A stretch of 6,490 bases of DNA, taken from Alphaproteobacteria bacterium. GTDB taxonomy: Bacteria > Pseudomonadota > Alphaproteobacteria > JAJFFI01. A model generated the notes under the pieces. It worked only from the letters and a program-made list of their open reading frames with translations, made no database searches and was not told where the DNA came from. Below are positions 1 to 4,876 of this stretch, one piece after another; within the stretch, counting starts at the first letter, position 1; each line of letters starts with the position of its first letter. Both the position numbers and the translations under genes were made by a program. The stretch lies in the NCBI GenBank assembly GCA_021776755.1, contig JAJFFI010000505.1:1-6490 (forward strand), read 5' to 3'.

Positions 1-263
1 CTGTCCTCGACCAGCGCGCGGAGGCCTTCGGTGCGGGTCGCCGCATCCGTCTCTGCCAGCACCTCGATCGCCCGTGTCATCACGCCGGTCACATGGGTGC
101 GTGCCTCGGACGCGATCGAGCGCGGCTTGACCACGTCGGCCGCCTGCGCCTGCCCCGGCGACTGCGCCACTGCGGCCAGCAGCACGATGCCGGCAATCGC
201 AGCAAGGCGCGCAGCGGCTCTGGCTGTTGCTCGGGGGAGGGCTCGGGTCGACGAGGACATCAT
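1..263 (-). CDS. Exported protein, MlaC/Ttg2-like (5' part only)
   Basis: The first 87 codons of a minus-strand gene are present; the rest lies beyond the left edge. Two adjacent ATG codons (263-261 and 260-258) begin the frame, with a modest GGAA-type ribosome site just upstream. The N-terminus has several arginines, then a hydrophobic run (IAGIVLLAAVA) and an AQA/AD junction near residue 41, as expected for a Sec signal peptide. The mature start has the helical pattern THVTGVMTRAIEVLAETD followed by LRALVED. This resembles the start of MlaC/Ttg2D proteins, periplasmic carriers that move phospholipid between the outer membrane and the MlaFEDB ABC complex. Export is well supported. The MlaC assignment is an inference from a short piece with no diagnostic motif, and another helical periplasmic protein is possible. 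Confidence 0.55.
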   Translation of the reverse strand, partial: MMSSSTRALPRATARAAARLAAIAGIVLLAAVAQSPGQAQAADVVKPRSIASEARTHVTGVMTRAIEVLAETDAATRTEGLRALVED

Positions 264-535
264 TTTCGCGTTCCGGATTTCACTGCGGCCCGCATAATGG
301 CGCGGTCCGCCTGAAGGTTCAGAGGGATACACTTGTCCCTGTATTAGCAAACTAAGGCCTATTTATTAACAAATTACTAATTTCGTTAAACGTTACTAGC
401 ATTCACCCAGTCAAGACTTGATCTATATTTCAATATATTTGTGTGAAGTTTTCCTAAAATGCCGGATATCTCTTGCCGAACAGGCGCGGAGCGGGCCGGA
501 ACATGGCCCTTTCCGGCTCCAAATCGCTGAATTCG

Positions 536-550
536 TTAACAAAATCTTAA
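536..550. promoter_or_regulatory. CtrA-type site, TTAA-N7-TTAA
   Basis: TTAA at 536-539 and TTAA at 547-550 are separated by exactly seven bases (CAAAATC). This is the consensus spacing for binding of the alphaproteobacterial cell-cycle response regulator CtrA, and the second half-site is followed by C as in many known sites. It lies 228 bp upstream of the small gene at 779 and about 120 bp before the DnaA-like boxes. Whether CtrA binds here is inferred. Confidence 0.5.
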
Positions 551-669
551 CGCGCCGCGCAAAATATAGTTCTCCGAATTGCGTCCTCGGAACGGACTCA
601 GTCCCAAGCATCGCAAGAACAAGGCAGATTCCGCACCGGGGAAGGTTCAGGCGCGGCTGAATTTTAGAG

Positions 670-690
670 TTTTCCACAGACCTATCCACA
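670..690 (+). promoter_or_regulatory. Pair of DnaA-box-like sequences
   Basis: TTTTCCACA at 670-678 fits the relaxed DnaA box TTWTNCACA, and CTATCCACA at 682-690 differs from TTATCCACA only in the first base. They are in the same orientation, 12 bp start to start, and both are followed by G. Such pairs bind the replication initiator DnaA in origins and in some promoters. They could act at the small gene at 779 or belong to a larger origin-like region; two boxes alone are not enough to call an origin. Confidence 0.4.
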
Positions 691-778
691 GCGCCGCCCG
701 GCCGCGCGCTTGCGCCCCCGACGGCGTTGGCTAGGCTGATGCAGCGGTTGCCGGAACGGCGTGAGGTTAGGGCCTGGC

Positions 779-1000
779 ATGACGGCGAAAAATCAAGCAG
801 ACACAGCTGAAACACATCCGGGCGAAACACGTTCGGGTGAAGCGCCTCCGGGCAGGATCCGGGACTCGGCCCAGGCGCCGCCGGAGCCCGCGCCCGCGCT
901 CGATTTCGACGTCGAGATCGATTTCGACCAGATCGTTCATGACCCGGACTACCGGCGCCACATCATCCGCCGCCTCAACGCGGCCGCGTCCTCCGGCTAG
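779..1000 (+). CDS. Small acidic hypothetical protein, 73 aa
   Basis: I do not recognise a named family. The first ~40 residues are polar and rich in Thr, Glu, Pro and Gly, probably disordered. The C-terminal third has an acidic segment (DFDVEIDFDQIVHD) followed by PDYRRHIIRRLN, which reads as a short amphipathic helix and is the likely functional part. There is no signal peptide or membrane segment, so it should be cytoplasmic. ATG 779 is preferred over the in-frame GTG at 761 because AGGG at 769-772 lies 6 bases ahead; GAGG at 763-766 is an additional, more distant candidate. It stands alone between a long regulatory gap and the MORN genes. The sharply conserved-looking C-terminus, typical of real small proteins, favours a genuine gene. 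Confidence 0.6.
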   Translation: MTAKNQADTAETHPGETRSGEAPPGRIRDSAQAPPEPAPALDFDVEIDFDQIVHDPDYRRHIIRRLNAAASSG

Positions 1001-1097
1001 CGCCAGCGCGCCCTCGCAGACCCTCGCGTCCTGAAACACCGCTTTACGGCTTTCCCGCCGCGAACCATTTGCTAGGGTGCCCAAAGTTCGAGGACGC

Positions 1098-1104
1098 GGG
1101 GAGG
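1098..1104 (+). promoter_or_regulatory. Ribosome binding site that fixes a GTG start
   Basis: GGGGAGG lies 8 bases before GTG 1113. The in-frame GTG at 1077 has no such site and would put a charged, glycine-rich stretch before the signal peptide. The ATG at 1134 is farther away and would cut into the signal peptide. The start at 1113 is therefore preferred. Confidence 0.7.
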
Positions 1105-1112
1105 TTGGGCGC

Positions 1113-1751
1113 GTGGGAAAACCGGTTGTCACCATGATCGCGGCATTCGCGGCCGCCACGGTCTTGATTCTTGCTGTGCAGGCGGGCGAGGAAGAAACCG
1201 TCCGCGGGCGCTGGATCGAGGACCAGAACGGCTGCCGGCACTGGAGTCCTGCCCCCAAGCCCGGGCTGAGCGTCACCTGGACCGGGGCGTGCGACGGCGG
1301 CAACGCGGCGGGCACCGGCATCGAAAAGTGGAGCCTCGGCGGCAAGGTGATCGAGACCTACACGGGCCAGAAACAAGCGGGCAAGCTCAACGGCCACGGC
1401 ACCTACGTTTGGGCCGAGGGCGACCGCTATACCGGGGGCTTCCGCAACGGCAACTTCGATGGCCGTGGCACCTATGCCTATGCCTACGGCGATCTCTACG
1501 TCGGCCAGTACCGCAACGACGTCGAGGACGGCCAGGGCAGCTTCCTCTGGAAGAGCGGCGACCAGTACGCCGGTGGCTTCGTCAACGGCGAGCGCCACGG
1601 CACCGGCGTGTTCACCTGGGCCAACCAGGACTTCTTCGTCGGCGAATACCGCCGCGGCAAGCGCTGGTCCGGCACCGAGCATCACGTCGACGGCACCTTG
1701 CACGAGGTCCGCGATGGCAAGTACACCGATACCGGCAAACCCGCGAACTGA
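1113..1751 (+). CDS. Exported MORN-repeat protein (copy 1), 212 aa
   Basis: Starting at GTG 1113, residues 1-24 form a signal peptide (GK, then a hydrophobic stretch ending LAVQA before GEEE). The mature protein starts with a module carrying WIEDQNGCRHW (34-44) and TWTGAC (55-60), so C41 and C60 lie 19 apart. From about residue 83 there are five MORN units with a 23-residue period, starting near 83, 106, 129, 152 and 175, each following the Y-x-G-x-(F/Y)-x-N-G-x-x-x-G-x-G pattern; the last is incomplete. MORN repeats form a beta-hairpin scaffold, in other proteins linked to lipid or protein binding. Predicted location is the periplasm or cell surface. The gene at 1868 is a full-length paralog. 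No enzyme motif is visible, so a scaffold or envelope-binding role is the most that can be said. Confidence 0.85.
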   Translation: MGKPVVTMIAAFAAATVLILAVQAGEEETVRGRWIEDQNGCRHWSPAPKPGLSVTWTGACDGGNAAGTGIEKWSLGGKVIETYTGQKQAGKLNGHGTYVWAEGDRYTGGFRNGNFDGRGTYAYAYGDLYVGQYRNDVEDGQGSFLWKSGDQYAGGFVNGERHGTGVFTWANQDFFVGEYRRGKRWSGTEHHVDGTLHEVRDGKYTDTGKPAN

Positions 1752-1802
1752 ACGCGCCAGGCGAGACCGCGGTCGAGGTAAAGCGCGTCTCCACAATGAG
1801 TC

Positions 1803-1817
1803 TTAACGCCTTGTTAA
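1803..1817. promoter_or_regulatory. CtrA-type site upstream of second MORN gene
   Basis: TTAA at 1803-1806 and TTAA at 1814-1817 with a seven-base spacer (CGCCTTG) exactly match the CtrA consensus TTAA-N7-TTAA. The site ends 50 bp before the ATG at 1868, a distance compatible with a -35-overlapping activator or repressor site. No clear sigma-70 -10 box follows; AAAATT around 1830 is the closest. CtrA control is inferred. Confidence 0.55.
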
Positions 1818-1833
1818 CGAAATCCGGGAAAAA

Positions 1834-1863
1834 TTGACCTCAACAGATGCGTTAGGAGGTCAA
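1834..1863 (+). promoter_or_regulatory. Inverted repeat enclosing the Shine-Dalgarno
   Basis: TTGACCTC (1834-1841) and GAGGTCAA (1856-1863) are perfectly complementary 8-base arms with a 14-base loop. The right arm overlaps the strong ribosome site AGGAGG (1854-1859), which lies 8 bases before ATG 1868. If transcribed, the CCTC of the left arm would pair with the ribosome site and limit translation of the second MORN gene. If transcription starts inside the repeat, it would instead be a protein operator. Confidence 0.45.
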
Positions 1864-1867
1864 ATAC

Positions 1868-2461
1868 ATGCTCGCGCTTCGTGCGGCCTGTCTGGTCATG
1901 GTTCTCAATCTCGCGTTCGCCGCCGATGCCGCCCAACTGGAGACGGCGCAGCCGCTTTGGACGAAGGATCAGAACGGTTGCCTGCATTGGAACCCCAAGC
2001 CGCAGCCCAATGAATCCATTGCATGGACGGGTGGATGCAGGAACGGGAAAGCCACCGGGCAGGGAGAACGCCTTTGGTTTTCGAATGGTTTTCTCACCAT
2101 GCACGACAAGACCATTCCCCTTGACAAGGGCAAGCGAGGTACTGGCCCATACCAGCAAGTTAACTACGACGAGAAGGGTGTATTTCAGTCGGATTGCACG
2201 GGTGCTCTGGTGAAGGGAAAGTGGCACGGCCCTTTCAATTGCAGCCATGGAAATGGAGACAAATACATCGGCAACTACCGCAACGGGAAGCGGCATGGGG
2301 AGGGACAATACTTCTGGGCCAGCGGGGATAAGTTTCGAGGCGAGTACCGCGACGGCAAGAAGTGGACCGGCCTCTATATTCACGCTATTTCCGGCAAGTG
2401 GCTCCCTATAATTGCGGGAAGGTGGGCTCATAGCGGGAAATCGGCCAACAAATCTGAGTAA
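1868..2461 (+). CDS. Exported MORN-repeat protein (copy 2), 197 aa
   Basis: The start ATG has AGGAGG 8 bases ahead. Residues 1-18 or 1-21 form a signal peptide ending AFA or ADA. The mature protein matches copy 1 along its length: WTKDQNGCLHW (31-41) and AWTGGC (52-57), with C38 and C57 again 19 apart, MORN-like units at about 112-131, 133-154 and 156-168, and a related C-terminal ending (GRWAHSGKSAN beside GKYTDTGKPAN). It has a different middle section (about 70-110) and two extra cysteines, C110 and C125, which could form a second disulfide. Fewer MORN units are recognisable than in copy 1. Codon use is clearly less GC-rich than in its neighbours, with many AAG/AAA, AAT and GGA codons, suggesting acquisition from elsewhere or relaxed selection. 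The function is unknown; an envelope scaffold role is inferred. Confidence 0.8.
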   Translation: MLALRAACLVMVLNLAFAADAAQLETAQPLWTKDQNGCLHWNPKPQPNESIAWTGGCRNGKATGQGERLWFSNGFLTMHDKTIPLDKGKRGTGPYQQVNYDEKGVFQSDCTGALVKGKWHGPFNCSHGNGDKYIGNYRNGKRHGEGQYFWASGDKFRGEYRDGKKWTGLYIHAISGKWLPIIAGRWAHSGKSANKSE

Positions 2462-2521
2462 AACGTAGAAGGCTCCTTCAGGCGCCGGTACACTCCGCCA
2501 CCTGTCCAGCGGAGCCCAACC

Positions 2522-3706
2522 ATGCCCATCGTAAACCGCATTGCCGAGTTCCACGACGAGATGACCGCCTGGCGGCACGACCTCCATGCGCATCCCGAGA
2601 CTGCGTTCGAGGAAAAGCGCACCTCGGACGTGGTCGCCGAAAAGCTCGAGAGCTTCGGCATCGCGGTCGACCGCGGGCTGGCAAAGACCGGTGTCGTCGG
2701 CACGCTGGAAGGCCGGTCGCCGGACGGCCCCTCGATCGCGCTCCGCGCCGACATGGATGCGCTCGACATCCACGAGAAGAACGGCTTCGACTACGCCTCG
2801 ACCAACGACGGCAAGATGCACGCCTGCGGCCATGACGGGCACACGACGATGCTGCTGGGGGCGGCCCGCTATCTTGCCGAGACCCGCAACTTCAAGGGCA
2901 AGGTGCATTTCGTCTTCCAGCCGGCCGAGGAGAACGAGGGCGGCGGCCGGGTGATGGTCGAGGAGGGGTTGTTCGAAAAGTTCCCGGCGGACGCCGTCTA
3001 CGGCATGCACAACTGGCCGGGGCTCGAGACCGGCAAGTTCGCAATCCAGCCCGGCCCGATGATGGCGGCCTTCGACATCTTCGAGATGACGGTCACCGGC
3101 AAGGGCGGGCACGGCGCCATGCCGCATCTCGGCATCGATCCGGTGGTGGTCTCGGCCGCGATCATCTCCGCGCTCCAGACCATCGCGTCGCGCAGCCACG
3201 ATCCGCAGGACGCGGTGGTCGTGTCGGTGACGCAGATCCACGCCGGTGATGCCTGGAATATCATCCCCGAGGAAGTACTGCTGCGCGGCACCACGCGCTC
3301 GTTCCGCCCGGAGGTCCAGGACGCGCTCGAGCCGCAGATCCGCCGCATTGCCGAGGGCGTCGCCGCCGCCCACGGTGCCACCGTCGAGATGTGGTACGAG
3401 CGCCGCTATCCGCCGACCGTCAACACCGAGGCCGAAGCGAAGATCGCCGCCAATGCGGCCGCCGATGTCGCGGGAGCCGGCAACATCGTCCGCAAGCCCG
3501 TCCCGAGCATGGGGGCCGAGGACTTCGCCTTCATGCTGCAGGCCAAGCCCGGCGCCTACATCTGGGTCGGCAACGGCGACGGCGCCCACAACGAAGGCGG
3601 CGCCGGCTGCATGCTCCACAACCCGCGCTACGACTTCAACGACGCCATCCTGCCGCTCGGCGCGTCCTACTGGGCGCGGCTGGTGGAAACGGTGCTGGCG
3701 AAGTGA
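2522..3706 (+). CDS. M20-family amidohydrolase (hippurate hydrolase/aminoacylase type)
   Basis: This 394-residue protein has the length and motifs of the peptidase M20D family, cytoplasmic metal enzymes that hydrolyse the amide bond of N-acyl amino acids (hippurate, N-acetyl amino acids, indole-acetyl conjugates). Visible motifs are WRHDLHAHPE (17-26), RADMDAL (75-81), the metal site ACGHDGH (101-107, with C102 and H104), PAEENEGG (134-141, catalytic/metal Glu), MHNWPG (162-167, H163), the dimerisation-domain GKGGHGAMPH (193-202), and the last metal ligand H366 in MLHNPRYDFND. All expected active-site residues are present, so it should be functional. GGAG at 2511-2514 lies 7 bases before the ATG. 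The substrate cannot be told from sequence. It starts 60 bp after the second MORN gene and converges with the lipoprotein gene, 17 bp from its end. Confidence 0.93.
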   Translation: MPIVNRIAEFHDEMTAWRHDLHAHPETAFEEKRTSDVVAEKLESFGIAVDRGLAKTGVVGTLEGRSPDGPSIALRADMDALDIHEKNGFDYASTNDGKMHACGHDGHTTMLLGAARYLAETRNFKGKVHFVFQPAEENEGGGRVMVEEGLFEKFPADAVYGMHNWPGLETGKFAIQPGPMMAAFDIFEMTVTGKGGHGAMPHLGIDPVVVSAAIISALQTIASRSHDPQDAVVVSVTQIHAGDAWNIIPEEVLLRGTTRSFRPEVQDALEPQIRRIAEGVAAAHGATVEMWYERRYPPTVNTEAEAKIAANAAADVAGAGNIVRKPVPSMGAEDFAFMLQAKPGAYIWVGNGDGAHNEGGAGCMLHNPRYDFNDAILPLGASYWARLVETVLAK

Positions 3707-3723
3707 CGGGACGGTACTCCGCC

Positions 3724-4158
3724 TCACTGCCCCGGCGTCTGATACCCCGGGCCGACGGTCAGCGGCTTTTCCGGGAGCGCCGACTGGTCGAGCTCCGAGC
3801 GGACCGTGCGGTCCGCCCGTGCGATCTCCTGTCCCGCCGCGAGCAGCCGTGCGGTGACCCGATAGTCGGTGTCCTTGCGCACGCCCGAAAGGCCAGGCGT
3901 CCGGAAGCTGTATTCGAGACGGTTGGGGGTCACGGCGTCGGTGACGGCGAAGGGCGCGCCGCCGGCCGGGTTTTCGAAGCGCACCTCGATCGTGGCGCCC
4001 GCCGGCATGTCGCCTTTCACCCGCAGCACCACGCCGTAGTACGCCTCGGCGATCCGGTAATTGAAGATGAACCCCGCGCCCGCGAATTCGACCCGCGGCG
4101 GCGTCTCGCCGCATCCGGCGAGCAACAGCACGGCCAGCACGGCGAGCGCCTTTCTCAT
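3724..4158 (-). CDS. Small lipoprotein of unknown function, 144 aa
   Basis: Starting at ATG 4158-4156, the protein begins MRKALAVLAVLLLAGCGE, a typical lipoprotein signal with lipobox LAGC and lipidated Cys16. Residue +2 is Gly, so by the E. coli rule it would go to the outer membrane. The mature ~128 residues alternate polar and hydrophobic positions (for example ATIEVRFENPAGG and DYRVTARLLAAG), suggesting a beta-sandwich. I recognise no family. A longer in-frame start at 4257 would bury the lipobox and is rejected. Its ATG overlaps the TGA of the CGNR gene (ATGA), so the two are probably one transcript with coupled translation. It may act in the envelope response controlled by that regulator, which is an inference from position. 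Confidence 0.8.
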   Translation of the reverse strand: MRKALAVLAVLLLAGCGETPPRVEFAGAGFIFNYRIAEAYYGVVLRVKGDMPAGATIEVRFENPAGGAPFAVTDAVTPNRLEYSFRTPGLSGVRKDTDYRVTARLLAAGQEIARADRTVRSELDQSALPEKPLTVGPGYQTPGQ

Positions 4159-4784
4159 GACGCGGCGTCCTGCCTCCGAAGGGACGGATTTTGGGAATGC
4201 CGCCTGTAGTGGCGCGCGGCCTTGGCGCGGTTGCCGCAGGTTTCCATGTCGCACCATTTCCGCCGCCGCCCGCGGCTCCGGTCGACGAACAGCCAGTCGC
4301 AGGCGGCACCCGCCTTCACCGCGCCGGCCTCCGCCGACATCGCGAGCCGCAGCGCCGACAGTGCGAGGACGGCAGCCGGGCCTGCAGACTCTCGCAAAGA
4401 CAGACCGTTCTGTTTATATCGCATGGGGGTATTCTTCAGGGCGCTCTGGCAAGCCTCGAGAAGGTCCGGCAGGGCCGTGCCGCCGGGGCCTTCCGGTGAC
4501 GGCCGGAACAGCCGGTCGACCGCGCGCCGGAGCCGGTGAACACCGTCGAGCTCGCCGGCACCGGCAGCCGGCGCGGTGACGCCGGGATGATGCCGCGCGG
4601 CCTGCGCGCACCAGCGGGCGAAATCCGCGGGCGTGGCGATGCGGTCACGGGCGTTGCCGGGGTCGGCCGGATAGACCACCGTGTTCGCGAGATCGAGACA
4701 CACCGCGCCGCCGATGAATTGCCGTTCGGTCCAGGCGAAACCCGGCGCCGGACGCAGGCCGGAAGAGGGGGAGGGTTCGTCCAT
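4155..4784 (-). CDS. CGNR zinc-finger / ABATE-domain putative transcription regulator
   Basis: This 209-residue protein has the layout of the ABATE/CGNR family (formerly DUF1470). The N-terminal part (about 20-150) includes FIGGAVCLDLANTV, a motif typical of the family start, and a helical middle. The C-terminal zinc ribbon is at about 162-195: ACDWLFVDRS, then KWCDMETCGNR followed by AKAARHYRR. Cys178, Cys183 and Gly-Asn-Arg 184-186 form the name-giving CGNR element; Cys162 may be another ligand. The family is thought to bind DNA and to regulate stress or catabolic genes, but few members are characterised. It is the first gene of a two-gene unit with the lipoprotein and is divergent from the LivH-like permease. 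No Shine-Dalgarno precedes the ATG; see the promoter entry for evidence of a leaderless transcript. Confidence 0.88.
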   Translation of the reverse strand: MDEPSPSSGLRPAPGFAWTERQFIGGAVCLDLANTVVYPADPGNARDRIATPADFARWCAQAARHHPGVTAPAAGAGELDGVHRLRRAVDRLFRPSPEGPGGTALPDLLEACQSALKNTPMRYKQNGLSLRESAGPAAVLALSALRLAMSAEAGAVKAGAACDWLFVDRSRGRRRKWCDMETCGNRAKAARHYRRHSQNPSLRRQDAAS

Positions 4785-4789
4785 GGGGC

Positions 4790-4795
4790 AATATA
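4790..4795 (-). promoter_or_regulatory. Predicted -10 box of the CGNR gene (leaderless transcript)
   Basis: Read on the minus strand, TATATT is a 4/6 or better match to TATAAT and ends 5 bases before ATG 4784. Transcription 6-7 bases downstream would begin at or next to the A of the ATG. The absence of a ribosome site (GCCCC precedes the ATG) agrees with a leaderless mRNA. The -35 match 17 bp upstream (CTGGTA) is weak. Confidence 0.4.
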
Positions 4796-4821
4796 ACTGT
4801 TAAATCGTAGTTTACCAGTTA
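4794..4821. promoter_or_regulatory. Operator-like inverted repeat in the divergent promoter region
   Basis: TAACTGTTAAA (4794-4804) and TTTACCAGTTA (4811-4821) are 11-base arms, complementary except at one position, around the 6-base centre TCGTAG. The repeat lies between the divergent CGNR and permease genes and covers the space between the -35 and -10 boxes of both predicted promoters (TATATT on the minus strand at 4790-4795, TAGAAT on the plus strand at 4820-4825). This is the normal layout for an autoregulating repressor that also controls its neighbour. The binding protein is presumably the CGNR product, which is an inference. Confidence 0.65.
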
Positions 4822-4825
4822 GAAT
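4820..4825 (+). promoter_or_regulatory. Predicted -10 box of the permease gene
   Basis: TAGAAT matches TATAAT at five of six positions. A weak -35 (CTGTTA, 4797-4802) lies 17 bp upstream inside the inverted repeat. Transcription would start near 4832, giving a leader of about 45 bases before the proposed permease start. Confidence 0.4.
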
Positions 4826-4876
4826 TGCCGCGCCCGGTTTCGTCTCCACCAAGCCGCCCCGCAAAGGACCGCCGCC

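Larger units (their letters stand above)
264..778. other. 515-bp non-coding region with AT-rich core and regulatory-type sites
   Basis: This gap separates two divergent genes and I see no credible gene in it; the open frames here lack ribosome sites and have unlikely compositions. Its base composition is uneven. About 340-455 is AT-rich for this genome, with runs such as TTTATTAACAAATTACTAA. About 480-530 and 690-760 return to high GC. It contains short interlocking inverted repeats at 323-340 (AGGGA with TCCCT, ATACA with TGTAT), a TTACTA repeated at 375-380 and 394-399, an exact CtrA-type site at 536-550, a near match at 366-380 (TTAA-N7-CTAA), and two DnaA-box-like sequences at 670-690. 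It must at least carry the promoters of the flanking genes, but I cannot place those confidently. Confidence 0.6.

Noticed and set aside
418..830. Open frames on both strands in the long non-coding region
   Set aside because: No ribosome sites, no family motifs, and they cover the regulatory sites; the composition is not protein-like.
2466..2480. Short palindrome GAAGGCTCCTTC after the second MORN gene
   Set aside because: The stem is only 4-5 bp with a tiny loop and no T run, so it is too weak for a terminator.
3707..3723. Possible bidirectional terminator between the convergent amidohydrolase and lipoprotein genes
   Set aside because: The 17-bp gap has no stem-loop with a T run on either strand.
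1814..4309. Minus-strand open frame of 831 codons
   Set aside because: It lies opposite the second MORN gene, the amidohydrolase and the lipoprotein frame, all of which have clear domains. Its composition is Arg/Ala/Gly-rich, as expected from GC-rich antisense reading, and it has no ribosome site or recognisable motif.
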